From assembly GCF_003688935.1 (NCBI RefSeq), contig NZ_REGE01000006.1, positions 62,001 to 126,000 on the forward strand: DNA of 64,000 bases. Reading direction: 5' to 3'. This DNA comes from Corynebacterium macginleyi. GTDB lineage: Bacteria; Actinomycetota; Actinomycetes; Mycobacteriales; Mycobacteriaceae. The notes beneath the pieces are model-generated. The model was not told where the DNA came from. It ran no database searches and saw nothing but the letters and a program-made list of their open reading frames with translations. Below are positions 27,361 to 36,657 of this stretch, piece by piece. The translations under genes were made by a program, and so were the position numbers. The first letter of the stretch is position 1. Each line of letters begins with the position of its first letter.

Positions 27361-27421
27361 TAAAATAGCGGCCTTAGTTATCGGCATATTCACGGGATTA
27401 TTTTCACGGGATAATAAGGAG
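27361..27421 (+). promoter_or_regulatory. carD promoter and leader with direct repeat
   Basis: TAAAAT at 27361-27366 is a candidate -10. The leader holds TTCACGGGAT twice (27389-27398 and 27403-27412), 14 bp apart, and ends with AAGGAG at 27416-27421, 5 bases before the chosen carD ATG. Confidence 0.5.
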
Positions 27422-27426
27422 TGGCA

Positions 27427-28011
27427 ATGGAATACAAGGTCGGCGAGGTCGTCGTCTACCCGCACCATGGCGCGGCGGTCATCGAGGATATCGAAACTCG
27501 CGAAATGGGCGGCGAAGAGCTGGAGTACCTAGTGCTGCACATTAACCAATCCGATCTCGTCGTGCGCGTGCCCAAGAAGAATGCGGATAACGTCGGCGTG
27601 CGCGACGTCGTGGGTAAGGAAGGGCTGGAGAAGGTCTTTTCCGTGCTGCGTGATGAGGACGTGGAAGAGGCCGGCAACTGGTCCCGCCGCTACAAGGCTA
27701 ACCAGGAGCGCCTGGCGTCCGGCGATATTAACAAGGTAGCAGAAGTGGTGCGCGATCTTTGGCGCCGTGACCAAGATCGCGGCCTGTCCGCCGGCGAGAA
27801 ACGCATGCTCAGCAAGGCCCGCACCATCCTGGTGGGCGAGTTGGCGCTGGCACAGCCGGTCGATGATAAGAAGGCCGATACCATGATGGAAGAAATCGAT
27901 GCCACCATCGAGCGCCACCGCGCCGCCGGCTTAGTCGATGATCAGTCCATCACCACCGATATCAACAACGACATCGATCTCGATGACCTCTCCTTCGACG
28001 ACGAAGACTAA
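27427..28011 (+). CDS. carD: CarD family RNA-polymerase-binding transcription factor
   Basis: Binds RNA polymerase beta and stabilises open complexes, notably at rRNA promoters. The start is ATG 27427 ([17 protein letters not shown]), 5 bases after AAGGAG; the in-frame GTG at 27421 would overlap that site. 194 residues: an N-terminal Tudor-like RNAP-interaction domain (about 1-60) and a helical DNA-binding domain ([32 protein letters not shown]). The last 30 residues are strongly acidic. It overlaps ispD, as in mycobacteria where carD-ispD-ispF-cysS are contiguous. Confidence 0.96.
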   Translation: MEYKVGEVVVYPHHGAAVIEDIETREMGGEELEYLVLHINQSDLVVRVPKKNADNVGVRDVVGKEGLEKVFSVLRDEDVEEAGNWSRRYKANQERLASGDINKVAEVVRDLWRRDQDRGLSAGEKRMLSKARTILVGELALAQPVDDKKADTMMEEIDATIERHRAAGLVDDQSITTDINNDIDLDDLSFDDED

Positions 28012-28708
28012 TCCCCGTGTTATTGCCTTAATCGCCGCGGCCGGGCAAGGCACCCGTCTCGGAGCGGAGGTCCCCAAGTCCTACGTCGATCTGCACGGCC
28101 GCACCCTATTGGAGCGATCCCTGCGCACCATGGCCAATTCCGGCCTTGTGGACGAGGTGATCGTGCTGGTGAGTCCGGCTATGGAGGAAGAAGCGGGGGG
28201 CATCGCCAAGCGTGTAGATGCAGATATCCCGGTGCGCCTCGTGCATGGAGGAGGGGAGCGCGCCGACTCTATTTGGGCCGGGCTACAGGCCATTCCAGAC
28301 GAGGATGCCGTGGTACTCATCCACGATGCTGCCCGCGCGCTCACACCCGCCGCGATGGTCGAGCGCGTCGCGCGGCGCGTTCTTGCCGGTGCTCCCGCCG
28401 TCATTCCGGTGGTTCCCGTGACCGATACAATCAAGGAAGTCGCCGGTAATACCGTCATTGGCACCCCCGATCGTGCCCGCCTGCGCGCCGTACAGACCCC
28501 ACAGGGTTTCCGCCTCGCTGCGCTGCGGCGGGCTAACCTGGATTATTGGCGTCAACAGCCGGATTTCACCGCCACTGACGATGCCAGCCTGATGGAATGG
28601 CACGGCCAGCGCGTGGAGACCGTGCCGGGCGATATCCGCGCCTTCAAAATCACCACGCCTACGGACCTGACCTTAGCCCATGCCCTTGCACAGGAGCAGC
28701 ATGACTGA
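27983..28708 (+). CDS. ispD: 2-C-methyl-D-erythritol 4-phosphate cytidylyltransferase
   Basis: Third step of the non-mevalonate isoprenoid pathway. 241 residues from ATG 27983; an earlier in-frame ATG at 27938 is possible, and neither has a good Shine-Dalgarno, consistent with coupling to carD, which it overlaps by 29 bp. Motifs: [44 protein letters not shown] and [10 protein letters not shown]. It feeds precursors to cell-envelope lipids and to the carotenoid genes crtB and crtI. Confidence 0.94.
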   Translation: MTSPSTTKTNPRVIALIAAAGQGTRLGAEVPKSYVDLHGRTLLERSLRTMANSGLVDEVIVLVSPAMEEEAGGIAKRVDADIPVRLVHGGGERADSIWAGLQAIPDEDAVVLIHDAARALTPAAMVERVARRVLAGAPAVIPVVPVTDTIKEVAGNTVIGTPDRARLRAVQTPQGFRLAALRRANLDYWRQQPDFTATDDASLMEWHGQRVETVPGDIRAFKITTPTDLTLAHALAQEQHD

Positions 28709-29189
28709 CCCCATCATTCCCCGTGTCGGCATCGCGACCGACGCCCACCAGATCGAAGCCGGCAAGCCGTGCTGGATTGCCGGGCTGCTTTTTGATGACG
28801 CCCCCGGCTGCGAAGGACACTCCGACGGCGACGTTGTAGCCCACGCGCTAGTTGACGCCTTGCTTTCCGCCTCCCGCCTCGGCGATCTCGGATCTTTTGT
28901 GGGGGTGGGCCGACCCGAATATGACGGCGTGTCGGGTGCTCAGCTGCTGCGCGAGTGCCGCGAGTTGCTGGAAGTGGAAGGTTTTATCATCGGCAATGCC
29001 GCCGCCCAGCTTATTGGCCAGACTCCGAAGATGGGGCCGCGCCGCGCGGAAGCCGAATCCGTGTTGTCAGAAATCCTCGGCGCCGATGTCTCTATTTCCG
29101 CCACTACGACCGACCATTTAGGTTTCACCGGACGCCAAGAGGGCCGCGCGGCGGTGGCGACAGCTGTCGTCTGGCACCGCCAACACTAA
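28701..29189 (+). CDS. ispF: 2-C-methyl-D-erythritol 2,4-cyclodiphosphate synthase
   Basis: Cyclises CDP-methylerythritol phosphate in the non-mevalonate pathway. 162 residues. Metal ligands are visible in GIATDAHQ (Asp, His) and [30 protein letters not shown] is the C-terminal signature. ATG 28701 lies inside the end of ispD (8-bp overlap) with AGGAGC upstream. Confidence 0.96.
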   Translation: MTDPIIPRVGIATDAHQIEAGKPCWIAGLLFDDAPGCEGHSDGDVVAHALVDALLSASRLGDLGSFVGVGRPEYDGVSGAQLLRECRELLEVEGFIIGNAAAQLIGQTPKMGPRRAEAESVLSEILGADVSISATTTDHLGFTGRQEGRAAVATAVVWHRQH

Positions 29190-29219
29190 CCAGCCGGACG
29201 ATTGATTTAAACTAGATGC

Positions 29220-30680
29220 GTGAGTACTTTGCGCATCTTTGACACAGCCACCCGCAGCCAACGCGATTTCGAGCCTATTCGCCCTGGTCACGCCTCCATC
29301 TACTTGTGTGGCGCCACCCCGCAGGCCCAGCCGCACATTGGCCATCTGCGCTCCGCCGTGGCTTTTGACATCTTGCGCCGCTGGCTGCTCGCGCAAGGCT
29401 ATGACGTCGCCCTCGTGCGCAATGTCACCGATATTGATGACAAGATCCTTACCAAGGCCGCTGAGAATAATCGCCCCTGGTGGGAGTGGGTGTCTACCTA
29501 CGAGCGCGAGTTTACTAAGGCCTATAACCTGCTTGGCGTACTTCCGCCGTCCGTGGAGCCGCGCGCGACGGGTTTTGTCACCCAGATGGTTGAGTATATG
29601 CAGCGGCTTATCGATGCCGGCTTTGCCTACCCCGTCCCCGCGCCCACCCAAGATGCCGATGCCACCGTGGACGGGGCAGATGGCGCGGCTAACCCCACGG
29701 ATGGGGCGGGCGGCTCCGTGTACTTTGATGTTGCGGCCTGGACCAAGGCGGGAGAATCCGACTACGGCGCGTTGTCTGGTAACCGCGTTGAAGAGATGGA
29801 ACAAGGCGAGTCAGACAACGCGGTCAAGCGCAGCCCGCTCGACTTCGCTTTGTGGAAGGCCGCCAAGCCGGGCGAGCCGAGCTGGCCCACCCCGTGGGGG
29901 CGCGGTCGCCCGGGCTGGCACCTGGAGTGCTCTGCCATGTCTACGTACTACCTGGGCTCCAATTTCGATATCCACTGCGGCGGCTTGGACCTGCAATTCC
30001 CGCATCACGAAAATGAGATCGCGCAATCGCACGCGGCTGGCGATAAGTTTGCCAATTATTGGATGCACAACCACTGGGTAACAATGGCTGGTGAAAAGAT
30101 GTCGAAATCCCTCGGCAACGTGCTTTCCATATCGAACATGCTAGATCTAGTGCGCCCAGTGGAGCTGCGCTACTACCTGGGTTCTGCGCATTACCGCTCG
30201 GTACTGGAGTATTCCGAATCGGCCCTGACGGAGGCGGCCGCGGGCTATCGGCGGATTGAGGACTTCGTCAAGCGCTTCGCAGATATTGAGCGCGGTGACT
30301 GGACGGAGGACTTCGAGGACGCTATGAACGACGATATCGCCGTGCCCAAGGCGTTGGCCGCCATCCACCTCACCGTGCGCGCGGGTAATAAGGACCTGGC
30401 CGCCGGAGATGAGGATGCCGCTCGCGCCAAGGCCGCCCAGGTACGCGGGATGGCGCACGTACTTGGATTTGACCCGCTGGAGTGGGAAGATGGAGGCGAA
30501 GCTAGCGGGGCAGACGCGGCGCTGGCTGCGCTGGTTCAGGCAGAACTGGAACGGCGTACGCAGGCTCGCGCGGACAAAGACTTCGCTACTGCCGATGCGG
30601 TGCGTGACCGTCTCACCGCCGCCGGCATCACCATTACCGATACCCCGGACGGCCCTACGTGGTTGTTGACCCAGCGTTAA
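29220..30680 (+). CDS. cysS: Cysteinyl-tRNA synthetase with an Ala/Asp-rich insertion
   Basis: Class I synthetase charging tRNA-Cys. 486 residues: zinc ligand region [19 protein letters not shown] with the HIGH motif, then ECSAMS and [18 protein letters not shown], and KMSKSLGN. Between about residues 140 and 165 there is a low-complexity insert ([19 protein letters not shown]) just before SVYFDVAAW that I do not expect in standard CysS. GTG 29220 has TAAACT at 29208-29213, 6 bases upstream, without Shine-Dalgarno (leaderless), so it also has its own promoter within the carD-ispDF cluster. Confidence 0.95.
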   Translation: MSTLRIFDTATRSQRDFEPIRPGHASIYLCGATPQAQPHIGHLRSAVAFDILRRWLLAQGYDVALVRNVTDIDDKILTKAAENNRPWWEWVSTYEREFTKAYNLLGVLPPSVEPRATGFVTQMVEYMQRLIDAGFAYPVPAPTQDADATVDGADGAANPTDGAGGSVYFDVAAWTKAGESDYGALSGNRVEEMEQGESDNAVKRSPLDFALWKAAKPGEPSWPTPWGRGRPGWHLECSAMSTYYLGSNFDIHCGGLDLQFPHHENEIAQSHAAGDKFANYWMHNHWVTMAGEKMSKSLGNVLSISNMLDLVRPVELRYYLGSAHYRSVLEYSESALTEAAAGYRRIEDFVKRFADIERGDWTEDFEDAMNDDIAVPKALAAIHLTVRAGNKDLAAGDEDAARAKAAQVRGMAHVLGFDPLEWEDGGEASGADAALAALVQAELERRTQARADKDFATADAVRDRLTAAGITITDTPDGPTWLLTQR

Positions 30681-30740
30681 ACAGCTTCTTGCTGTTACTT
30701 CCGCTGGTTTTTAAACGGTTTCCTCGAAAGGATTGAAGCG

Positions 30741-31691
30741 ATGGCACGAACCCATGGCCGCGGTGGCGCGGGCATCCGCAAGACGAATAAGAAGGGCGCT
30801 ACCAAAGGCTCCGGCGGCCAGCGCCGCAAGGGTCTAGAAGGCAAGGGTCCCACCCCGAAGGCCGAGGATCGGGTGTACCACGCCAAGCACAAAGCGAAGT
30901 TGGAGCGCGAGCGACGTAACTCGGGTCGCCACCAGAAAGAAACCGCAGAGATGGTGGTGGGCCGCAATCCGGTGATTGAGTGTCTGCACGCCAAGGTGCC
31001 GGCCACCACGCTCTACATCGTGGCCGGAACACGCAACGATAAGCGGCTTGGCGAGGCCGTGTTGATGTGCAATACCCGCAATATCCCCATTATCGAGGTA
31101 CAGCGCCATGAGATGGACCGTATGACGGGAAATGGCATGCACCAAGGCATCGGCTTGCAGATTCCGCCGTATAAATACGCCGCAGTGGAGGATTTGATTG
31201 CTCACGCGGCCGAAAACCCGCGCCCTGGTATGTTCGTCATCTTGGATAACATCACCGACCCGCGCAACCTGGGAGCCATCATCCGTTCCGTAGCCGCCTT
31301 CGGCGGCGATGGCGTGGTTATCCCAGAGCGTCGTTCGGCTTCTGTCACCGCGGTGGCGTGGCGTACCTCTGCTGGAACCGCTGCCCGCTTGCCAGTGGCT
31401 CGCGCGACGAATATCACGCGCACCGTGAAGGAATTCCAGAAAAACGGCTACCAGGTCATTGGTCTTGATGCTGGCGGGGATCACACGTTGGATACCTATG
31501 AAGGCGGCACGGACCCCGTGGTCGTTGTCATCGGCTCTGAAGGTAAGGGCATTTCGCGCTTGGTCAGGGAAACCTGCGATGTGCTCATGTCCATTCCGAT
31601 GACCGGATGGGTCGAATCCCTTAATGCCTCCGTTGCCGCGGGTTCGGTGCTGTCCGAGTTCGCGCGCCAACGCCGTGCCGCCGGAAAGTAA
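30741..31691 (+). CDS. rlmB: 23S rRNA (guanosine(2251)-2'-O)-methyltransferase RlmB / TrmH family
   Basis: SPOUT-type methyltransferase, 316 residues. A basic N-terminal extension (about 1-70, rich in Lys, Arg and Gly) is followed by the substrate-binding domain and a knotted catalytic domain with [38 protein letters not shown] and [27 protein letters not shown] precedes the ATG. The equivalent gene follows cysS in mycobacteria. RlmB versus tRNA-Gm18 TrmH cannot be settled from the sequence, but length and motifs favour RlmB. Confidence 0.92.
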   Translation: MARTHGRGGAGIRKTNKKGATKGSGGQRRKGLEGKGPTPKAEDRVYHAKHKAKLERERRNSGRHQKETAEMVVGRNPVIECLHAKVPATTLYIVAGTRNDKRLGEAVLMCNTRNIPIIEVQRHEMDRMTGNGMHQGIGLQIPPYKYAAVEDLIAHAAENPRPGMFVILDNITDPRNLGAIIRSVAAFGGDGVVIPERRSASVTAVAWRTSAGTAARLPVARATNITRTVKEFQKNGYQVIGLDAGGDHTLDTYEGGTDPVVVVIGSEGKGISRLVRETCDVLMSIPMTGWVESLNASVAAGSVLSEFARQRRAAGK

Positions 31692-31967
31692 TCGGTTTGG
31701 CCGTTTCGAACTAGCACCAGTCCCATGCTGGTCGCAGTTCTCAGGCATGCAGAATCGCCGCCCCAGTAAAGGGCAGCGCTCTGCCAGGCCTATGAGCAAC
31801 AGTTTCGACGTGGTGGGTATGCAGGTTCGTTGGTATACCCATAGCTGCGTTCGGGCCCGAAATTTGAACACGCCGAATCGCTGGCACAGCTACTGGCCCA
31901 GCGTTAAAGAGTGCTCGGTTCTTTGCGGGCACAACGTTCTGGGTGCGAAACGTTGTGGCCGCAACGT

Positions 31968-33134
31968 TTAACCATTATCCGCCCAAGGTGGCAACCACTG
32001 GATGGTTCCGTTGACCCGGGCTAAGTGCCCGCGTACGGGCGGGGCGTTGGGATCATCGTCGTTTACGCCGTTGTGGTAGGGACAAGCGATGGTCAGGTTT
32101 CGCGGGTTTGTCTCGCCGCCATTTTTCCAGGCTGTGAGATGATGGACCTGACATTCATCGGCGGGGTAGCGGCACTTCGGCCACGGGCAGACCGGGTTTT
32201 CGGCCGCCGCCATGAGGCGTTGCTTTGTAGAAGCAAAACGCGAGGTGCGGTAGAGATTTACCGGGCCTTCCACTGGATGAATGAGCGTGACGTAGCCGTG
32301 CTCGGTAAACGTCCGTCGCACTAGCTCAGCGCCGGTCATTGTGGCTCCATTGGTGAGCTGGACCACGATATCGTCGTCAGAGCCCGAGCCAGAGCGACAG
32401 TCCGGGCCAAGGGCAGAACCAGAGCGAGAGTCGGAGTCAGGGCCAGAGCGAGAGTCGGAGTCAGAGCGAGAGTCGGAGTCAGAGCGAGAGTCGGGGCCAG
32501 AGGCAGAGTCAGAACCAGAGCTAGGTCGGGGGCCGGGGCCGAAATCTACGATGCGGTCGAGTTCATCGAGGTGGAGTACCACATTGGTCGTCACGCTGGG
32601 GCGGGCGGTGGCTGAGCCGTGGAAAATGCTTCGCACGGACGCAAGCGGGGCTTCCTTATCAATCGCGGCGTGCATATCGGCGATATCGGCAGAGGGGCCG
32701 GTAATGGACATGGTCCACGGGCCGTCGGCGCGGCGATAAATTTTTACCCCGGGGTGGCGCTTTACAGGGCCCTTGAGCTCTTTGACGCGGACACGGGCCC
32801 GCTTATCGATTTCTGAGACTTTCCCCTTCATCCCGCACAATTCACGCCGTAGCGCCCAGGCATCGCGCTTTTTCTTTAGTTTGGCGGCGTGGCGCTCGAT
32901 GGTCAATAGGGCCGTCAGGCTGTGCCCATTCGCGCGGCATGCGGCGATGGATTCGCGCTGCTGGCGGCGGAAGGCGGTGGTGCCGAAGTAGGTTTCTGCC
33001 AGCGTGAGCAGGCGGGTGGCGGTGGTATCCGGGCAGCCGGCCGCAGTCAGCTCGCGCTGTGAGAGGCCGTGGCAGTCGGCTATGATATCCATGCCGGGTG
33101 TCAGGCCCTTAAGAAAAGTGTGCAGCGCGTTCAT
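31968..33134 (-). CDS. HNH endonuclease-motif protein with Ser/Asp/Arg repeat linker
   Basis: 388 residues from ATG 33134 (MNALHTFLKG). The N-terminal helical region is of the type found in corynebacterial and mycobacterial HNH proteins. A low-complexity linker at about 205-260 is built from SDSRSD/GPDSRS units encoded by an 18-bp tandem repeat. The C-terminal HNH zinc-finger nuclease domain reads CPWPKCRYPADECQVHHLTAWKNGG...NLTIACPYHN, with Cys pairs and the HH..H catalytic histidines visible. Such genes are often multicopy and have unknown roles. The 276-bp gap before it (31692-31967) shows no gene, only three AACGTT copies near its right end. Confidence 0.85.
   Translation of the reverse strand: MNALHTFLKGLTPGMDIIADCHGLSQRELTAAGCPDTTATRLLTLAETYFGTTAFRRQQRESIAACRANGHSLTALLTIERHAAKLKKKRDAWALRRELCGMKGKVSEIDKRARVRVKELKGPVKRHPGVKIYRRADGPWTMSITGPSADIADMHAAIDKEAPLASVRSIFHGSATARPSVTTNVVLHLDELDRIVDFGPGPRPSSGSDSASGPDSRSDSDSRSDSDSRSGPDSDSRSGSALGPDCRSGSGSDDDIVVQLTNGATMTGAELVRRTFTEHGYVTLIHPVEGPVNLYRTSRFASTKQRLMAAAENPVCPWPKCRYPADECQVHHLTAWKNGGETNPRNLTIACPYHNGVNDDDPNAPPVRGHLARVNGTIQWLPPWADNG
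32421..32494. repeat. 18-bp in-frame tandem repeat in the HNH gene
   Basis: AGAGCGAGAGTCGGAGTC occurs at 32421, 32445, 32463 and (partial) 32481; the first two copies are separated by 6 extra bases. Because the unit is a multiple of three it preserves the reading frame, encoding Asp-Ser-Asp-Ser-Arg-Ser on the minus strand. Confidence 0.9.
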
Positions 33135-33197
33135 GCCCCAGAGACTAAGGCGCACCGCAAGCCTTGGCTAGGCAATGCCCCGCGTGCCTGTGGACAA

Positions 33198-34034
33198 CTA
33201 CCCCGTAGCGTCAACTAAGCCGAAGAAATCGCGTATTTTATCCACAGCATTGAAGGAATTCGTATTTGGCCCTATACGCGGCGGTGTTTCGTTGCCAGAA
33301 GGAATCACGTGCCCGAGGCCTTCCATGGTCCACAGTTCCACGGGGTAGGCGCCGTCGTAGTAGGTGGACGTTACCTCGGGGATGGGTCGGGTTTCGCGGG
33401 GCGGGCGGCAGCCATTGGTCAGCGCGAAGTATTCCGCGGTGGCCGGAGCAGAGAGCACGCGGCCGCGGGTTTGGTGCGCATCGATGCCGGCCAACCCGCC
33501 GTCATAGGGCGCAATCGGATCTTCGGTGCCGTGGATAAACAGCAGTGGGGTAGGACGGTAGCCATCGGGGTGGGTGGGCGCGTGATTGGACCCTTCGCCC
33601 AGCGTGGAGGCGATGATGCAGGCGCGGGTGAGAGTAAAGGGGGCATCGAACAGCAGACGCAGTACCATCTGACCACCATTGGAATATCCGGCGGCGAAGG
33701 TGCGCGCAGTGGCGTATTCGTGCTGCATGGTCTCGATGAGGAAGGCACTAAAGGCAACGTCGTCGACCCCGAGTTCGCGGGCGCGGACCGGCAGCTCTGC
33801 GCGCGTGTCATTGAAGTGGTGGTGGATGCCGTCGGGGTAGACAATGAGGGTATTGGTGGCATCGGCAAGTGCGTCGACCGTGCCGTTGGTAAAGCGGCGG
33901 AGCACGTTGGCGGACTGCTGGGAGCCGTGGAAAAACAGCAGCAGATCCGGCTGGGGGCCAAGGTCTTCGGGTTCGATGACGATGAAACGGCGGGTGCGAC
34001 CATCCACATCTGCGGTACGGCGATGAACATGCAT
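33198..34034 (-). CDS. Alpha/beta hydrolase, PHB-depolymerase / LpqC-like esterase
   Basis: 278 residues. Nucleophile elbow AGYSNGGQMV (Ser), oxyanion region LLLFFHGSQQSA, acid region FIHGTEDPIAPYDGG, and probable catalytic His in EGLGHVIPSG. No signal peptide is visible, so the enzyme appears cytoplasmic unlike mycobacterial LpqC. ATG 34034 is preferred over an in-frame TTG at 34043 because TAGACT, overlapping the upstream stop codon, lies 8 bases before it. It follows the zinc permease by about 11 bp and could be co-transcribed. Substrate unknown. Confidence 0.82.
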   Translation of the reverse strand: MHVHRRTADVDGRTRRFIVIEPEDLGPQPDLLLFFHGSQQSANVLRRFTNGTVDALADATNTLIVYPDGIHHHFNDTRAELPVRARELGVDDVAFSAFLIETMQHEYATARTFAAGYSNGGQMVLRLLFDAPFTLTRACIIASTLGEGSNHAPTHPDGYRPTPLLFIHGTEDPIAPYDGGLAGIDAHQTRGRVLSAPATAEYFALTNGCRPPRETRPIPEVTSTYYDGAYPVELWTMEGLGHVIPSGNETPPRIGPNTNSFNAVDKIRDFFGLVDATG

Positions 34035-34045
34035 GCCCGCCAAGT

Positions 34046-34927
34046 CTAGTCGGCGTGGAAGTGCTTAGCCGCTACCTCATCGCGGATGGCATGTTTGCCT
34101 TGGCGCCAGCCGATGAACCGGCATACCAGGTAGATCACAAAGGAAATGGTGGCCACAAAAACGGAAACCGGCAAGCCCGGCGCGAGCGATAGGATGAAAC
34201 CGCCTACTGCGGAGACCTCGGCGAAGATGGTGGACCACAGCACCGCGCGGAGGGGCGAGGATGTGATCTGCACGGCCGCCGCACCGGGGGTGATAAGCAG
34301 CGCCATTACGAGCAACGAGCCGACGATTTGCACCGACTGCGCGGCCGCGAGGCCGACGCAGATCGCAAAAGCGACGGAGATGGCGCGGGTGGGAACGCCG
34401 GCGGCGCGAGCCATCTCGGGATCGGCGGAGGCAAAAAGCAAGGGCCGCCAAAGGAAGCCGACGGCGGCGACGATGATCACCGTAGTGGCGGCCAGCAGCC
34501 ACACAGAGGCGGAGGATACGCCGACGATTTGACCGGTCAAAAGTGCCATCGCCGTATTGGAATTGCCGGGGTAGAGGTGCAAGAACAGCACCGAGAGGCC
34601 CAGGCCGAAGCTCATGACCACCCCGATGGCGCTATCTTGCTGGCCCTTAAAGCCCAACATGGCCAGGATGATGGCGGCGACGATGGCACCGGCGACCGCG
34701 CCGAAGCCGAGGTTCAGGCCAAAAAGAAGCGCCGCGGAGCCGCCCATGAGTGCGAGCTCAGAGGTAGCGTGGACGGAGAACGACATCTGGCGCAGCACGA
34801 TAAGCGAGGTCATCACGCCAGACAGGATGCCTAGCAGCGCTGCGGCGAGGAGTGAGGACTGCACGAAGTCCACGCTGAGCAAGTAATGGGTATCGTCCCA
34901 GAATTTAGACAACAATGAGCCTCCCAT
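34046..34927 (-). CDS. znuB: Zinc/manganese ABC transporter permease
   Basis: ABC-3 family permease, 293 residues with about 8-9 hydrophobic helices (for example SSLLAAALLGILSGVMTSLIVL near the N-terminus and IVGSLLVMALLITPGAAAVQ later). It overlaps the ATPase gene by 23 bp and follows it. With the neighbouring ATPase and metal-binding lipoprotein it makes a complete importer. The same three genes, next to the LacI regulator and the ots genes, are Zur-regulated zinc transport genes in C. glutamicum (cg2911-cg2913); zinc specificity is inferred from that. Confidence 0.88.
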   Translation of the reverse strand: MGGSLLSKFWDDTHYLLSVDFVQSSLLAAALLGILSGVMTSLIVLRQMSFSVHATSELALMGGSAALLFGLNLGFGAVAGAIVAAIILAMLGFKGQQDSAIGVVMSFGLGLSVLFLHLYPGNSNTAMALLTGQIVGVSSASVWLLAATTVIIVAAVGFLWRPLLFASADPEMARAAGVPTRAISVAFAICVGLAAAQSVQIVGSLLVMALLITPGAAAVQITSSPLRAVLWSTIFAEVSAVGGFILSLAPGLPVSVFVATISFVIYLVCRFIGWRQGKHAIRDEVAAKHFHAD

Positions 34928-35606
34928 CGACGTTCAAGACATTGACCTTGGAGCCGTATAGCTCCGAGAGGACCTCGGAGCGCATGACCTCATCGACCGG
35001 GCCGAAGGTGTGGCCATTGGGCGCGAGATAGAGGACTTTATCGGTCACCGCGAGCACGGGGTTGATGCCGTGGGTGATAAAAATGATGGAGGTCCCGCGC
35101 TCGCGGCGCAGCGAGTCTAGTTTGGTGACCGTGGCGTTTTGCCGGGCGGGGTCGAGGGAGAGCAGGGGCTCATCGGCAAGAATGAGGTCCGGGTCATTGG
35201 CCAGGGCTTGGGCCTGGCGGACGAGCTGCTGCTGGCCGCCAGAGAGCTGGCCGACGCGCCGGTCCCGCAGACCTGTGGCTCCGACTTCCTCCAACAGCTC
35301 GTTCACCCGTCCACGAGGTGGGCGCCTGTGTCGCAGCGCCCCGTGTGCCACGGAGAGCGAGACGAGGTCGCGGGCGCGCAGGGGAAGGTCAGCAGGGAAC
35401 ATGCGCTGCTGGGGGATGAACCCAACCCGGCAGTTGACATCGACGCGCCCGCTGGTCAGCGTACGGGTGCCGAGGATGGTGCCCACGAGGGTGGACTTGC
35501 CCACGCCGTTAGGGCCCAAAACGGCGATAAACTCGCCGCGGTCCACGGCGAGATTAAGCTGCGACCACAGCGGATCTACTGCGGCCTCATGGAATTCAAC
35601 GAGCAC
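34905..35606 (-). CDS. znuC: Zinc/manganese ABC transporter ATP-binding protein
   Basis: 233 residues with Walker A GPNGVGKST, Q-loop region VGFIPQQRMF, signature LSGGQQQLV and Walker B LILADEP, plus H-loop FITHGINP. The start is GTG 35606, sharing its G with the stop of the lipoprotein gene (TAGTG), so translation is coupled. Supplies energy for the metal importer. Confidence 0.92.
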   Translation of the reverse strand: MLVEFHEAAVDPLWSQLNLAVDRGEFIAVLGPNGVGKSTLVGTILGTRTLTSGRVDVNCRVGFIPQQRMFPADLPLRARDLVSLSVAHGALRHRRPPRGRVNELLEEVGATGLRDRRVGQLSGGQQQLVRQAQALANDPDLILADEPLLSLDPARQNATVTKLDSLRRERGTSIIFITHGINPVLAVTDKVLYLAPNGHTFGPVDEVMRSEVLSELYGSKVNVLNVDGRLIVV

Positions 35607-36571
35607 TAGTGCTTCCCCACTTTGCTCGTCACTTCGTCATAGTATTCCCAGAACTTCTTACCGTCCGGCGGGGTTTCGCCGATTTCTACGATATCGACGT
35701 CGTTGTCCTCTGCGGCGGACTTGATGCGGCGGGCGGTATCGGTTTCGGTTTGGGGGTTGAAGATGAGGAGATCGACCTTGCCATCGTCAAGGGCCTTGAT
35801 GAAGGCGGCGACATCGGCAGTAGCGGGCTCGCCCTCGGAGATGGTGGCCTTGCGGTAGCCCTTCGGGGTGATGTCCTTCGCGTCGGTGTACTTCATGAGG
35901 TAATCGGCGATGGGCTCGGTCTGTGCGTAATTCAGGCCATCGGGAAGATCCTTGAGCTTATCGCGCAGCTGGTCCACATGGGAGTCGATCTTCTCCGTGG
36001 TGGCAACAGCATCGGAGTATTTCGCGTTGATTTGGTCAGCGATGGACCCAGCAACTTCCCGCAGGGCGGCTGGGTCGTACCAAATGTGTTCGTTGCCCTC
36101 GATATTGGTGACTTTATCCGGATCGTTCTTGGCGGTGGCCTTCGCAGCATCGATGGTCATAACACCGGGGGCTTCGTCCAGCTTGCCATGGTCCGTCAGG
36201 GGCAGGGCGGAGATGATATGGTCCTGATCGGTAACGGCCTGGTAAAGCCAGGCATCGTAGCCGCCGCCGTTAACCACGAGCAGATCGGCGTCATTGGCTT
36301 TGGCAATATCGGCCGCGGTGGGCTCCACGTGGTGGGGGTCGGTGCCATTGCCTTCCACAATGGGCTCGACCTCGATGTCGACACCGGAGGCGGTATCGGC
36401 CACCGCTTGAGCAACATCGGCCCAGATAGAGGTAGAGGCAACGATGGAAAGCTTCTTTTCGCCGGAGTCGCCGGAGCCAGAACCAGAATGAGAATCTGCG
36501 GAGCACGCGGCGGTGAAAAGGAGCGCGCTTGCTGCGAGTAGGGCTGTAGTTGCGCGGAGTGAGGTGTGCAT
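35606..36571 (-). CDS. znuA: Metal-binding lipoprotein of a zinc/manganese ABC transporter
   Basis: Cluster A-I substrate-binding protein, 321 residues from ATG 36571 with GGAG upstream. Signal peptide with lipobox LLFTAACSADS, so tethered outside the membrane. Ligand candidates: NGTDPHHVEPTAADI, the His in NEHIWYDP, and the C-terminal acidic region. There is no His-rich loop of the kind typical of high-affinity ZnuA. Divergent from the LacI gene across an AT-rich dyad. Confidence 0.9.
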   Translation of the reverse strand: MHTSLRATTALLAASALLFTAACSADSHSGSGSGDSGEKKLSIVASTSIWADVAQAVADTASGVDIEVEPIVEGNGTDPHHVEPTAADIAKANDADLLVVNGGGYDAWLYQAVTDQDHIISALPLTDHGKLDEAPGVMTIDAAKATAKNDPDKVTNIEGNEHIWYDPAALREVAGSIADQINAKYSDAVATTEKIDSHVDQLRDKLKDLPDGLNYAQTEPIADYLMKYTDAKDITPKGYRKATISEGEPATADVAAFIKALDDGKVDLLIFNPQTETDTARRIKSAAEDNDVDIVEIGETPPDGKKFWEYYDEVTSKVGKH

Positions 36572-36607
36572 ATTCTCCAGTGTGCGGTTGCTGGCAATCG
36601 TTGTCAA

Positions 36608-36623
36608 TTGAATATGTATTGAA
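36608..36623. promoter_or_regulatory. AT-rich dyad, candidate Zur operator
   Basis: TTGAATATGTATTGAA has dyad symmetry at 12 of 16 positions (TTNAATANNTATTNAA). It lies 37 bp upstream of the znuA-like start and 35 bp before the LacI-gene start, where a zinc-responsive repressor site is expected. The match is by symmetry and position, not by a known exact consensus. Confidence 0.4.
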
Positions 36624-36657
36624 AATCTGGCACCGGGGCCCGGGTAAGGTAACAGGT

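Noticed and set aside
32421..32494. CRISPR-like regular repeat
   Set aside because: The units are contiguous or nearly so, lack unique spacers, and keep the reading frame of the HNH gene.
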